From: Halobacillus faecis
GTDB lineage: Bacteria; Bacillota; Bacilli; Bacillales; Halobacillaceae
Reading direction: 5' to 3'
DNA: 64,000 bases
NCBI RefSeq assembly: GCF_007991335.1
Contig: NZ_BJYD01000004.1
Coordinates: forward strand, 1-64,000
Shown: piece by piece, positions 1 through 8,639 of the stretch
Layout of the letters: every line of letters begins with the position of its first letter
Position numbering within the stretch: position 1 is the first letter of the stretch
Position numbers and translations under genes: made by a program
The notes under the pieces: generated by a model
The model's input: the letters and a program-made list of their open reading frames with translations, nothing else
The model's database searches: none
What the model was told of the DNA's origin: nothing

Positions 1-37
1 GGATAGGGAGCTATTGTTTAATCTGAAGAAAATAAAA

Positions 38-60
38 TCCCGGTTCTTAGGGAACCGGGA
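38..60 (-). terminator. Rho-independent terminator of the rhodanese gene
   Basis: A perfect 9-bp stem (TCCCGGTTC at 38-46 with GAACCGGGA at 52-60) lies just past the stop codon of the minus-strand gene. Read on the minus strand it is followed by a T-rich tract. Confidence 0.8.
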
Positions 61-66
61 GGGTTA

Positions 67-447
67 TTACTTTTTCGCTTTGATTTTACCATTCCACTTT
101 TTGAATCCACCTTCAAGCATATTAAGGTCTTCATATCCTTGCTTGTGGAGCATCATTGCGGCACGTGCAGAACGAGCACCGCTTTGGCAGTATAGGTAAA
201 CTGGTTTGTCTTTGCGGATTTCAATAAGACGGTTTTTCATTTGAGACAATGGAATGTTTCTTGCCCCAAGGATGTGACCGCCGTCAAATTCCTTTGGTTC
301 ACGAACATCAATCAATTGGGCTTTTCTGTAGCCTTCGCGGAACTTGTCTTCCGGTAATGTGGTCATGATTTTCCTTGCTTTGAAGAATCTATACAAACCG
401 AAAGCGATAACCAATAGGATCGCTGCGATTAAGATCCATAAATCCAT
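67..447 (-). CDS. yqhL: Membrane-anchored rhodanese-like domain protein (YqhL type)
   Basis: A 126-residue protein with one N-terminal membrane helix (about residues 3-21) followed by a single rhodanese domain. The domain shows the IDVREPKEF strand and the active-site loop CQSGARS with Cys87, so it could carry a persulfide. Rhodanese domains move sulfane sulfur; the acceptor here is unknown. The N-terminal anchor places the domain at the inner face of the membrane. The start codon has a strong GAGGGGG ribosome site on the minus strand. It sits beside the mntR region, as yqhL does in Bacillus subtilis. Family call is firm; physiological role is not. Confidence 0.85.
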   Translation of the reverse strand: MDLWILIAAILLVIAFGLYRFFKARKIMTTLPEDKFREGYRKAQLIDVREPKEFDGGHILGARNIPLSQMKNRLIEIRKDKPVYLYCQSGARSARAAMMLHKQGYEDLNMLEGGFKKWNGKIKAKK

Positions 448-693
448 CTTTCCATCCCCCTCATTTCTCTATTCCTCTATCTATTATAGGAGGGAATGAG
501 GAGTATTTCAAAAAAATTTTTTCGAAACTTGAGTGAAAGTGTTATTTTGTCGAGGATTGTAGATAGTACGGAGATGCAAATAATGAAAAAGCTGAAAGAA
601 ACAATAGGGACCAGGTTTTTCTTTTAATCTCTGGTTCATACGTTTAATATCTCAAGATTTTTCGATTGACAAGTTTCTACACATTCGTTCAAC

Positions 694-740
694 AGCACAA
701 TATATGGTGACTGAAAATTATCACAACACAATATATTGAT
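694..740 (+). promoter_or_regulatory. Tandem NrdR boxes
   Basis: Two near-identical 14-mers, CACAATATATGGTG at 696-709 and CACAATATATTGAT at 727-740, match the NrdR box pattern acaCwATATwGtgt. Their starts are 31 bp apart, three helical turns, which is the usual phasing of paired NrdR sites. The second box overlaps the probable -35 region of the ribonucleotide reductase gene, as expected for an ATP/dATP-sensing repressor. Confidence 0.8.
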
Positions 741-765
741 TATCTTTTTGAGAATGTGGTATGTT
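736..765 (+). promoter_or_regulatory. Probable sigma-A promoter of nrdJ
   Basis: TTGATT (736-741), an 18-bp spacer and TATGTT (760-765) preceded by an extended TG. It overlaps the downstream NrdR box. Assigned from motif match only. Confidence 0.5.
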
Positions 766-819
766 ACATATATCAAATGCAAATCATTTAGTTTTTAGTA
801 TAAAAGGGAGAGATGCAAA

Positions 820-3393
820 ATGCAGACGACCACCTCCACAGATGTACACACGAAAATTAATGTGGACCGCCTCAATGCTGATATAAGACAGTTTCCACAG
901 GTCCATGAGATTAATGAATCCATGACAATTACACACAAAGGTGTTTCGAGACTTGTAATGCTCGACAGGTATGCGTTTAAAGATACAGAAAAGTTGACCC
1001 TTGGAGAAGGGGATTTCGTTGTTCTTACGGTTAAAGATGATCCGAAGTTTCCTGCTCGGGGATTTGGGTTTATTCATTCCATTGATTGGCAGTCTCACCA
1101 GGCGATTGTGAGAGTGGAAGATGAATTCTTGAATGTTCTTGAACATGAAAAGGAACGAGAAACCGGATTGATCAAACGAAATCTTGATACCATCGATAAA
1201 CCCCTGGAAGTCTATTACGAACAAATTGCCCTTCGTAATGCCTCGGGGCTTTCAGAAGTAGAAACAGATCCGGATAAGAAACAACAAAGTTTCAACGAAT
1301 TCTATGAAGAGTTGTCGGAGTTGAATTTCATTCCGGCTGGACGTGTTTTGTACGGTGCAGGTTCCCAAACGGACGTAACGTATTTTAATTGTTATGTAAT
1401 GCCCTACATCCAAGACTCCCGTGAAGGGATATCGGACCACCGTAAGCAGGTGATGGAAATTATGTCCCGTGGAGGTGGCGTTGGTACGAACGGATCCACG
1501 CTACGCCCTCGGAACACGCTCGCTAGAGGAGTGAATGGGAAATCTTCAGGTTCGGTTTCCTGGCTTGATGACATTGCGAAGCTTACACACCTTGTTGAAC
1601 AAGGCGGATCGAGACGCGGAGCACAAATGATCATGTTAGCTGACTGGCATCCCGACATCCTGGAATTTATTATATCTAAGATGCAAAATACGAGAATCCT
1701 TCGTTTCCTTATTGAGAATACCGAAGATGAGACAATCAAGCAGTTGGCTAAAGATAAATTGAAGTTCACGCCTCTTACAGAAACGGAGAAAGACTTGTAC
1801 CAGAGTGTGGTTAATTATAAGCACATTCAAGGGCAAGGTGGATTTACGGACCAAAGCATACAAGAAGCGGAAGAAAAGCTTCACTTGGGTGGGAATTATA
1901 CCGTTCATAATTCTGAATTCCTGACAGGGGCTAACATCTCTGTTTGTATCACGAATGAATTCATGGAAGCAGTTGAAAATGATGCTGATTATGAACTTCG
2001 CTTCCCTGATGTTGAGAATTATTCAGCAGAAGAAATGGAAATTTATAATGAAGAATGGCATCAAAGTGGTGATGTTCGTGAATGGCAGGCACGTGGATTC
2101 GGTGTACGCACGTATCGTACAGTGAAAGCGAGCGAACTATGGAACCTCATCAACATTTGCGCTACGTACTCAGCTGAACCGGGTATTTTCTTTATCGATA
2201 ATGCCAATGAGAAGACAAATGCAACCGCATATGGACAGAAAGTAGTTGCTACGAACCCTTGCGGAGAGCAGCCACTGGCCCCATATTCAGTTTGTAATCT
2301 TGCTGCCGTCAACCTTGCAAATGTAGCAGATAAAGAGGCGAAACAGGTCGACTTTGAAAAGCTTAAGAAAACAGTCCGCCGCGGTGTCCGCATGCAGGAC
2401 AATGTCATTGATGCAACACCTTACTTTTTGGAGGAAAATAAAGTACAGGCCCTTGGAGAACGAAGAATTGGACTTGGTGTTATGGGGCTGCATGACTTGT
2501 TGATCTACTGTGAAACTACCTATGGATCAGAGGAAGGAAATCAACTGGTCGATGAAATTTTTGAAGCTATTGCGACCACGGCTTATCGGGAGTCCATTGA
2601 ACTTGCAAAAGAAAAAGGGAGTTTCCCATTCTTAACAGGAAAAACCGATGCAGAGACGAAACAGCTGCGTGAACGTTTTATCCAAACAGGCTATATGAAG
2701 GATATGCCAGAAGACATACGCCAGGATGTGCTGAGCTATGGAATTAGAAACTCCCATCTTTTAACTGTTGCACCTACAGGAAGTACAGGTACTATGGTGG
2801 GCGTAAGTACAGGATTAGAGCCTTACTTCTCATTCTCCTACTACCGCAGTGGCCGATTGGGTAAATTTATTGAGGTGAAAGCAGATATCCTTCAGGAATA
2901 TTTGGACGCTCATCCAGAGCAAGACCCTAATGAATTGCCGGAGTGGTTCATTACAGCCATGACAATGAGCCCGGAAGCCCACGCAGATACACAGTGCATC
3001 ATACAGCGCTGGGTGGACAGCAGTATATCCAAAACAGTGAATGCTCCAAAAGGTTACACAGTCGAAGAGGTAGAGAGAGTGTATCAACGACTATATCGTG
3101 GTGGTGCCAAAGGTGGTACGGTGTACGTTGATGGAAGTCGAGATAGCCAAGTATTATCTTTGAAAGCAGAGGAAAATGACTTCGAGGGAGAACAGACGGA
3201 ACTGTTTGAACCTGAAGACAAAAAACCTCGCGTTGTTCTTATGGATACCATTCATGAACTCGACAAAACGAAGGTGACGATCGGATCCGAAGTGGGAGAT
3301 ACCTGTCCGGTTTGTCGTCAGGGTACAGTTGAAGATATTGGTGGTTGTAACACTTGCACAAATTGTAATGCCCAACTGAAATGTGGATTGTAA
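820..3393 (+). CDS. nrdJ: Adenosylcobalamin-dependent (class II) ribonucleoside-diphosphate reductase
   Basis: An 857-residue reductase that would make deoxyribonucleotides with a B12-derived radical and so needs no oxygen-dependent small subunit. The active-site motif NPCGE is at 479-483 (Cys481, Glu483), followed by the conserved PLAPYSVCNLAAVNL segment. The C-terminus holds a zinc-ribbon-like cluster (CPVC, then CNTCTNC) ending in LKCGL, which probably includes the cysteines that re-reduce the active site. The start at 820 has a GGGAG ribosome site 8-10 bases upstream. It is a single-gene unit with its own terminator. Paired NrdR boxes lie upstream; no cobalamin riboswitch was seen in the leader. 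Length and motifs fit the family known as vitamin B12-dependent ribonucleotide reductase. Confidence 0.93.
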   Translation: MQTTTSTDVHTKINVDRLNADIRQFPQVHEINESMTITHKGVSRLVMLDRYAFKDTEKLTLGEGDFVVLTVKDDPKFPARGFGFIHSIDWQSHQAIVRVEDEFLNVLEHEKERETGLIKRNLDTIDKPLEVYYEQIALRNASGLSEVETDPDKKQQSFNEFYEELSELNFIPAGRVLYGAGSQTDVTYFNCYVMPYIQDSREGISDHRKQVMEIMSRGGGVGTNGSTLRPRNTLARGVNGKSSGSVSWLDDIAKLTHLVEQGGSRRGAQMIMLADWHPDILEFIISKMQNTRILRFLIENTEDETIKQLAKDKLKFTPLTETEKDLYQSVVNYKHIQGQGGFTDQSIQEAEEKLHLGGNYTVHNSEFLTGANISVCITNEFMEAVENDADYELRFPDVENYSAEEMEIYNEEWHQSGDVREWQARGFGVRTYRTVKASELWNLINICATYSAEPGIFFIDNANEKTNATAYGQKVVATNPCGEQPLAPYSVCNLAAVNLANVADKEAKQVDFEKLKKTVRRGVRMQDNVIDATPYFLEENKVQALGERRIGLGVMGLHDLLIYCETTYGSEEGNQLVDEIFEAIATTAYRESIELAKEKGSFPFLTGKTDAETKQLRERFIQTGYMKDMPEDIRQDVLSYGIRNSHLLTVAPTGSTGTMVGVSTGLEPYFSFSYYRSGRLGKFIEVKADILQEYLDAHPEQDPNELPEWFITAMTMSPEAHADTQCIIQRWVDSSISKTVNAPKGYTVEEVERVYQRLYRGGAKGGTVYVDGSRDSQVLSLKAEENDFEGEQTELFEPEDKKPRVVLMDTIHELDKTKVTIGSEVGDTCPVCRQGTVEDIGGCNTCTNCNAQLKCGL

Positions 3394-3399
3394 GAAAAC

Positions 3400-3431
3400 A
3401 ACCGGTCGTCTTAAGCGGCCGGTTATTTTTT
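3400..3431 (+). terminator. Rho-independent terminator of nrdJ
   Basis: AACCGGTCG (3400-3408) pairs with the GCGGCCGGTT arm (3415-3424) and is followed by ATTTTTT. Confidence 0.8.
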
Positions 3432-3635
3432 CTTACGGTATGTTTATCCTGGTCAGGATCTAACCATCATGGTGTTAGAGACCTAGAGAAGAGGCTCAAG
3501 AAAATGATGAGTATAGGCCTTGCTTGTCACTGGTAGGAATCTGGTGTATCATTTTAATGTGGAAACATATGCTATTAAAACCGTCCACGATTCATTATAG
3601 GACGTGTACATAAGACAGGGTATTGGGGGTTCAAC

Positions 3636-4067
3636 ATGCCGACACCTAGCATGGAAGATTATATTGAACAAATCTATATTTTGATTGAAGATAAAGGATA
3701 TGCACGAGTTTCTGATATTGCTGAAAATCTCCAGGTGCATCCGTCATCCGTTACAAAAATGGTTCAAAAACTTGATCGAGACCAATACTTGAACTATGAA
3801 AAATACCGAGGGTTGATATTAACACCTAAAGGGAAGAAAGTCGGAAAACGTCTTGTTTATCGTCACGAACTATTAGAGCAGTTTTTAGAGATCATCGGGG
3901 TTGATCAAGCGAACATTTATGATGATGTTGAAGGCATTGAACACCATATGAGTTGGAATTCCATCGACCGCATCGGTGATCTTGTTCAATATTTTGATGA
4001 GAAACCTGAGCGTGTGGATTCTTTAAGAGAAGTACAGAAGAAGAATGAAGAACAAAATGAAGAATGA
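3636..4067 (+). CDS. mntR: Manganese-dependent transcriptional regulator MntR
   Basis: A 143-residue DtxR-family repressor almost identical in layout to Bacillus subtilis MntR (142 residues). An N-terminal winged helix (about 1-70, with [13 protein letters not shown] as recognition region) is followed by the metal-binding dimer domain. The expected Mn ligands are visible: Asp8 and Glu11 in MEDYIEQIY, the His of [10 protein letters not shown], and the Glu and His residues of EGIEHH. With bound Mn it represses manganese importers and activates export in its relatives. There is no SH3-like third domain, as usual for MntR. The gene is monocistronic and ends at a strong terminator. A 242-bp gap separates it from nrdJ. 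Confidence 0.95.
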   Translation: MPTPSMEDYIEQIYILIEDKGYARVSDIAENLQVHPSSVTKMVQKLDRDQYLNYEKYRGLILTPKGKKVGKRLVYRHELLEQFLEIIGVDQANIYDDVEGIEHHMSWNSIDRIGDLVQYFDEKPERVDSLREVQKKNEEQNEE

Positions 4068-4070
4068 GAA

Positions 4071-4099
4071 AGACGCATGGAATCCCATGCGTCTTTTTT
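4071..4099 (+). terminator. Rho-independent terminator of mntR
   Basis: Perfect 10-bp stem AGACGCATGG (4071-4080) / CCATGCGTCT (4085-4094) followed by a run of T. Confidence 0.9.
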
Positions 4100-4148
4100 T
4101 ACGGTTGAACTTTTTAACAGCAACAATTAGAGATGTGGTTGCTAAGTA

Positions 4149-4178
4149 TTGAAAAAAGACATCATTTAGCAGTATAAA
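4149..4178 (+). promoter_or_regulatory. Possible sigma-A promoter of the patatin gene
   Basis: TTGAAA (4149-4154), 18-bp spacer, TATAAA (4173-4178). A second TATAAT at 4232-4237 is an alternative -10. The 9-mer AAACGGCCA occurs twice, at 4176-4184 and 4213-4221, and may be an operator; no regulator is known for it. Confidence 0.4.
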
Positions 4179-4260
4179 CGGCCATACATGTGAATTCGTC
4201 TCCTTTCGTTCTAAACGGCCAAACGCACGTTTATAATGAAGTAAAGTGGGGTGAAGCAGG

Positions 4261-5148
4261 ATGAAAGTGGACGGAGTTTTTTCCGGTGGCGGTGTAAAGG
4301 CCCTTGCGTTCATTGGAGCTCTTGAAGAACTACAAGAGCAAGGATACACTTTCAAACGAATGGCTGGGACATCCGCGGGTGCCATTTTAGCGAGTTTGAC
4401 AGCTGCCGGCTACACAGCGAAAGAACTGAAAGAAAGGATCAATAACCTTTCGTTTCTTAGTTTAGTAGACGTACCATTGTCAGACCGCCTGTTTCCATTT
4501 ATGAAATGGCTTCTCTTGTATTATCGGATGGGGCTGTATAAAGGGAATCAGTTGGAAGATGTTTTAGAGGAGTGGCTTGGTGAAAAAGGTGTTCGCACTT
4601 TTGCAGACTTACCTCCTGGGTCATTAAAGGTCATCTGTTCTGATCTGACGCTGGGTAGGATTGTGGTCATCCCTGATGATTTGAAGAAAGTTTACGGCAT
4701 TGATCCGGCTACCTTTTCTGTAGCGAAAGCAGTAAGGATGAGTTCGGGACTTCCCTACTTTTTCATTCCAGTTAAAATTCACGGGAAACGGGGAAGGTCC
4801 ATCATTGTGGATGGAGGAGTTTTGAGTAATTTTCCTCTGTGGATTTGGGAAAAGCAGGACGGCTGTCGTACTAGACCTGTGATTGGAATGAAATTAAGTG
4901 ATGAACCTGATAAACTGCCCGAACAGAAGATTAAAAATGCGATTCAAATGTTCCACGCGCTTTTTAAAACGATGCAGCAGGCTCACGATGCAAGATACAT
5001 CTCCAAAACCTTGAGTAAGGACATCATTTTCATTCCTGTCAGTGGAGTGGAAACGACGGATTTCGATATGAGCAAAGAAGAAAAAGAAACATTGATGGAA
5101 TTAGGTCGTGAACATGCGAGCAATTTCTTAAGAAGATGGAGCAGGTAA
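4261..5148 (+). CDS. yqhO: Patatin-like phospholipase (YqhO type)
   Basis: A 295-residue patatin-domain serine hydrolase. The family uses a Ser-Asp dyad to cleave acyl esters of phospholipids. The oxyanion loop SGGGVKA (residues 8-14), nucleophile elbow GTSAG with Ser38, and catalytic Asp184 in VDGG are all present, so it looks active. No signal peptide is visible, which suggests a cytoplasmic or peripheral membrane enzyme. It follows mntR, as yqhO does in Bacillus subtilis, but is separated from it by a terminator and 160 bp, so it is probably transcribed alone. Its true lipid substrate is unknown. Confidence 0.88.
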   Translation: MKVDGVFSGGGVKALAFIGALEELQEQGYTFKRMAGTSAGAILASLTAAGYTAKELKERINNLSFLSLVDVPLSDRLFPFMKWLLLYYRMGLYKGNQLEDVLEEWLGEKGVRTFADLPPGSLKVICSDLTLGRIVVIPDDLKKVYGIDPATFSVAKAVRMSSGLPYFFIPVKIHGKRGRSIIVDGGVLSNFPLWIWEKQDGCRTRPVIGMKLSDEPDKLPEQKIKNAIQMFHALFKTMQQAHDARYISKTLSKDIIFIPVSGVETTDFDMSKEEKETLMELGREHASNFLRRWSR

Positions 5149-5164
5149 TATGAAAATAGGAAAT

Positions 5165-5200
5165 AAAAAAATCGAGCCATTAAAAGGTGGCTCGATTTTT
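5165..5200. terminator. Bidirectional terminator between convergent genes
   Basis: An AT-flanked hairpin, AAAAATCGAGCCA / TGGCTCGATTTTT, has an A run before and a T run after. It can therefore stop transcription from both the patatin gene and the convergent minus-strand gene, whose stop codon lies inside it. Confidence 0.85.
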
Positions 5201-5587
5201 TCCTTTGCTTTTATTGCCTTCAATAACACGAAGCTGTGGACCGTTCACACGTTTGCGGTTTTTTCGACCTAACGAAGAGGCCTTGGTTTGTGCCTTGGCT
5301 ACAGGGCTTTTCTTAATTGCGGGGGTTGGTTGTTTGTATTTTTGTTTGGATTGTTTGACCGCTTGCTTATACTTTTTCATTTCATTTCGGTTTCCACCTG
5401 CCGATCCTCCAAAGCCGCGTTTGCGGAGGAAGAAGAAGTAGATGCCTCCATAAATGAGAGCGGCGATTCCGATCATCGTGACGATCGAAGTGAGAAAGCC
5501 AGTCGTGTTTGTAAACAGCTGGATGCCAACGAAGAAGATGGCTAAACCGATCAACGTGTAAATGACAGGAGTCATCCAATTACGCAT
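5180..5587 (-). CDS. yqhP: SA1362-family membrane protein (YqhP type)
   Basis: A 135-residue protein with two hydrophobic helices (about residues 8-25 and 33-54), followed by a long, very basic, low-complexity tail rich in Lys, Arg, Gln and Pro. Position next to yqhO and this layout match the YqhP/SA1362 family, which has no assigned function. The basic tail would face the cytoplasm and could contact nucleic acid or anionic lipid; that is inference. Its last codons lie within the shared terminator hairpin. Confidence 0.7.
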   Translation of the reverse strand: MRNWMTPVIYTLIGLAIFFVGIQLFTNTTGFLTSIVTMIGIAALIYGGIYFFFLRKRGFGGSAGGNRNEMKKYKQAVKQSKQKYKQPTPAIKKSPVAKAQTKASSLGRKNRKRVNGPQLRVIEGNKSKGKNRATF

Positions 5588-5933
5588 GATATTTTCCTCC
5601 CTTCTCGTAGTGGTCGACTATGAATATCTGGTTATTGAACTATACCCTTATTTCAACACTATTCATCATCAGATGCGGCGGATGGTAGGCTGTTATGTGC
5701 TATTTAAGATTGTTTCCTTTATAGAATAAAATATGCAGGCCCATCTTAATTTTTGAACGGTGGAAGAGTACGTTTTAGTAAACTCTTTCCTTCAAACGGG
5801 CTGTTTAAACGATAGAATATTAAAATTGGTTGGAATTCTATTTTACCTCAAATCTCCATGAATCACTAGCCCAACAATTGAAAAGAGCATGAAAAAATTG
5901 GGGTTGGTTAAAATGAGAATAGAGGTGATGAAG
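5588..5933. other. Intergenic region with no gene
   Basis: About 345 bp between divergent genes. It holds the ribosome site of the minus-strand gene. An AT-rich inverted repeat (ATAGAAT near 5812, ATTCTAT near 5837) is also present. Bacillus subtilis has yqhQ between yqhP and yqhR; no remnant of it is visible here. Confidence 0.6.
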
Positions 5934-6449
5934 ATGGCTGAAAATCAAAAAGACCAAAGACAACAAGAGCCACAGCAAAGTGTCATAGCAAAAGCATTAG
6001 TCACAGGTTTCACAAGCGGGATTTTATGGAGTGGTTTAGGAGCAATCGCTTATTATTTCAATTTCACAGAGGTATCTCCTGCATCCTTCATTTTTCGTTC
6101 ATTCTGGCAGACAGATTGGACGGGAACGTGGCTTGCTGAAGTGTTAGCCGTTCTCATTGTCGGTATTTTATCTTTAGGAACGGCTCTCATTTACTATCTT
6201 CTATTGAAAAAAAGGAATGGAATGTGGCCTGGTGTCTTTTATGGAATTGGGCTATGGGCGGTCGTTTATTTTCTATTGACTCCGATTTTCCCGGCCATCC
6301 CGGCTTTCATGGAACTGAATAGTGATACATGGGTTACAACAGGCTGTTTATTTATTTTATACGGGGTTTTTATCGGGTATTCCATTTCCTATGAATACAG
6401 GGAGTTCAATGAGACAGTGAATTCTTATTCAAATCAAGGAAGAGTATGA
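5934..6449 (+). CDS. yqhR: YqhR family integral membrane protein
   Basis: A 171-residue protein with a polar N-terminus rich in Gln and Lys and four predicted membrane helices. It matches the YqhR family by position (upstream of aroQ) and layout; function is unknown. The open frame extends to an ATG at 5889, but the ATG at 5934 is preferred because AGAGGTG (5921-5927) lies at the right distance and the protein then starts MAENQKDQ, as in relatives. It is followed closely by aroQ and may be co-transcribed. Confidence 0.75.
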   Translation: MAENQKDQRQQEPQQSVIAKALVTGFTSGILWSGLGAIAYYFNFTEVSPASFIFRSFWQTDWTGTWLAEVLAVLIVGILSLGTALIYYLLLKKRNGMWPGVFYGIGLWAVVYFLLTPIFPAIPAFMELNSDTWVTTGCLFILYGVFIGYSISYEYREFNETVNSYSNQGRV

Positions 6450-6494
6450 TAAACTTAAAGTGTATGACAATTTTGGAAATGGTGGGATTGTTGA

Positions 6495-6956
6495 ATGGGG
6501 AAAAAGCGGCTGTTTTTAATCAATGGGCCGAATTTGAATATGTTAGGCAAAAGAGAACCGGCGACCTATGGAAAAAAGTCTCTTGAAGATGTTGAGACAT
6601 TGGTCAAAGAAGTGGCTGCCGAGCAAGGGTTTGAGGTCAAATCTTTTCAATCCAATCATGAGGGGGATCTCGTAGACTGGATTCAGCGTGCGGAAGAAGA
6701 AGCTGAAGGAATCGTTATTAATCCAGCAGCTTATACACACACAAGCATCGCTTTGCGGGATGCCATCAGTGCCATCTCCAAACCTGTGGTAGAAATTCAT
6801 ATATCAAATGTCCATGAACGGGAATCTTTCCGCCATACATCGATGTTAGCACCGGTATGCTCAGGGCAAGTGCTCGGATTTGGAATCGATGGCTACCGAT
6901 TAGCGACATTGGGGATGATCCAAAAGATAGAAAGTGAAGGGAGAAATCATTCGTGA
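6495..6956 (+). CDS. aroQ: Type II 3-dehydroquinate dehydratase
   Basis: A 153-residue enzyme for the third step of the shikimate pathway, 3-dehydroquinate to 3-dehydroshikimate. Type II motifs are clear: NGPNLNMLGKREPATYG with the catalytic Arg and Tyr, SNHEG, NPAAYTHTS, and EIHISNVHERESFRHTS. Length is typical of the dodecameric type II enzyme. Its stop overlaps the GTG start of the downstream peptidase by 4 bp (GTGA), which implies translational coupling. Confidence 0.95.
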   Translation: MGKKRLFLINGPNLNMLGKREPATYGKKSLEDVETLVKEVAAEQGFEVKSFQSNHEGDLVDWIQRAEEEAEGIVINPAAYTHTSIALRDAISAISKPVVEIHISNVHERESFRHTSMLAPVCSGQVLGFGIDGYRLATLGMIQKIESEGRNHS

Positions 6957-8014
6957 GTAAACTTTCAAATTTAAGAAAAGCGATTGCTTCAAAGGAATTA
7001 GACGGTCTGCTGATTATGAGTCCGAAAAACAGAAGGTATATATCAGGATTTGTCGGTTCTTCCGGAGCTCTTTTAGTAACAAGAGATGAAGCTGTCTTAA
7101 TTACAGACTTCCGTTATACAGAACAAGCGGCAGAGCAAGCGAAGGAGTTTGAAATCCTCGAACATAAAACACCTATGCCGAAAACGGTAGCCGAAAAAGC
7201 GAAAGAATTAGGTTTGAAACGGATCGGGTTTGAGAAAGACCATGTCACCTACACCCTTTTTGAACAATATGAAGAAGCATTAGACGCAGAGCTCGTCCCT
7301 ACATCAGGCATTGTTGAAAAATTACGCTTGATTAAGACGGATGAGGAGATTAGTATATTAAAGGATGCCGTTAAGATTGCTGATGATGCTTTCGAACACA
7401 TTCTTGGTTACATAAAACCTGGTGTGAAGGAGATTGATGTATCGAATGAACTTGAGTTCTTCATGCGTAAGCAAGGGGCGACTTCCTCAAGTTTTGATAT
7501 TATTGTTGCATCAGGCTACCGTTCAGCTCTGCCACACGGAGTGGCCTCCGAGAAGGAAATCCAATCCGGAGAGCTTGTTACGCTTGATTTTGGTGCCCTT
7601 TACAAAGGGTATTGTTCTGATATCACAAGAACTGTAGCTGTGGGTGAAATCAATGATCAGTTAAAGGAAATCTATGATACTGTTTTACAGGCGCAGTTAA
7701 AAGGTATGGAAGGAATAAAAGAAGGCATCACCGGCAAAGAAGCGGATGCACTGACACGTGATTACATTAAAGAAAAAGGGTATGGCGAGTATTTCGGTCA
7801 TTCCACGGGCCATGGAATAGGCCTGGATGTCCATGAAGGTCCTGGACTTTCCTTCCGTTCCGATGTCACGCTTGAAGAAGGTATGGTCGTTACAGTCGAG
7901 CCGGGCATTTATGTTCCGAACGTCGGCGGCTGCCGGATCGAAGATGATACAATCGTTACGAAAACAGGAAATGAACGATTGAGCAAGTTTACCAAAGAAT
8001 TAATCACGTTGTAA
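6953..8014 (+). CDS. pepQ: Xaa-Pro dipeptidase-like M24B metallopeptidase (YqhT type)
   Basis: A 353-residue aminopeptidase-P/prolidase-family protein with the creatinase N-domain (1-125) and the pita-bread catalytic domain. Metal ligands can be placed: Asp in LDFGALYKGYCSD (two Asp), His in STGHGIGLDVHE, Glu in VEPGIY and Glu in CRIEDD. Family members release an N-terminal residue before proline. It starts with GTG and overlaps aroQ by 4 bp. It lies 18 bp before efp, the conserved Bacillus order; since EF-P rescues proline stretches, the pairing is suggestive but not proof of a link. Confidence 0.9.
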   Translation: MSKLSNLRKAIASKELDGLLIMSPKNRRYISGFVGSSGALLVTRDEAVLITDFRYTEQAAEQAKEFEILEHKTPMPKTVAEKAKELGLKRIGFEKDHVTYTLFEQYEEALDAELVPTSGIVEKLRLIKTDEEISILKDAVKIADDAFEHILGYIKPGVKEIDVSNELEFFMRKQGATSSSFDIIVASGYRSALPHGVASEKEIQSGELVTLDFGALYKGYCSDITRTVAVGEINDQLKEIYDTVLQAQLKGMEGIKEGITGKEADALTRDYIKEKGYGEYFGHSTGHGIGLDVHEGPGLSFRSDVTLEEGMVVTVEPGIYVPNVGGCRIEDDTIVTKTGNERLSKFTKELITL

Positions 8015-8032
8015 TTATAAGGAGGAAGTCAA

Positions 8033-8590
8033 ATGATTTCAGTAAACGATTTTCGTACAGGTCTGACAATTGAAGTGGAGGGGGATATCTGGCAAGTGAT
8101 GGATTTCCAACACGTAAAGCCAGGAAAAGGAGCGGCTTTTGTTCGCTCAAAACTCCGTAACCTACGTAATGGGAATATTCAAGAAAAAACATTCCGTGGC
8201 GGTGAAAAAGTGGAGCGCGCTCACATTGAAAACCGTAAGATGCAATATCTGTATGCGAATGGGGATATGCACGCGTTCATGGATATGGAGACATATGAGC
8301 AAGTAGAAATCCCAACAGCTACCATCCAGGACCAATTAAACTATCTAAAAGAGAACATGGAAGTTCAAATCCAGTCTTATGAAAGTGAAACAATCGGTGT
8401 GGAGCTACCGAAAAATGTTGAGCTGGAAGTTACTGAAACGGAACCTGGAATCAAGGGTGATACAGCAAGTGGAGGTACGAAGCCCGCAACGCTTGAAACA
8501 GGGCTTACTGTTCAAGTACCTTTCTTCATTAATGAAGGAGAAGTACTGGTCATCAGTACAACAGATGGTAAATACGTATCCCGTGCATAG
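8033..8590 (+). CDS. efp: Translation elongation factor P
   Basis: A 185-residue EF-P with the KOW-like N-domain and two OB domains. It relieves ribosome stalling at polyproline motifs. The modification loop KPGKGAAF carries Lys32, the residue that bears 5-aminopentanol in Bacillus subtilis. The start has an AAGGAGG ribosome site. The usual downstream neighbour yqhV is missing. Confidence 0.96.
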   Translation: MISVNDFRTGLTIEVEGDIWQVMDFQHVKPGKGAAFVRSKLRNLRNGNIQEKTFRGGEKVERAHIENRKMQYLYANGDMHAFMDMETYEQVEIPTATIQDQLNYLKENMEVQIQSYESETIGVELPKNVELEVTETEPGIKGDTASGGTKPATLETGLTVQVPFFINEGEVLVISTTDGKYVSRA

Positions 8591-8603
8591 GTTTGAACTT
8601 CAA

Positions 8604-8638
8604 AAAGGACTTGTCCAAAAAGGGCAAGTCCTTTTTTT
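8604..8638 (+). terminator. Rho-independent terminator of efp
   Basis: AAAGGACTTG (8605-8614) pairs with CAAGTCCTTT (8625-8634), then a T run. Confidence 0.85.
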
Positions 8639-8639
8639 G

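Noticed and set aside
480-819. Cobalamin riboswitch before nrdJ
   Set aside because: No B12-box-like conserved segment is visible; the region is explained by NrdR boxes and a promoter.
784-1224. 146-codon minus-strand frame inside nrdJ
   Set aside because: A shadow of the reductase reading frame.
5187-5545. Plus-strand frames within the yqhP region
   Set aside because: Antisense shadows of the minus-strand membrane protein gene.
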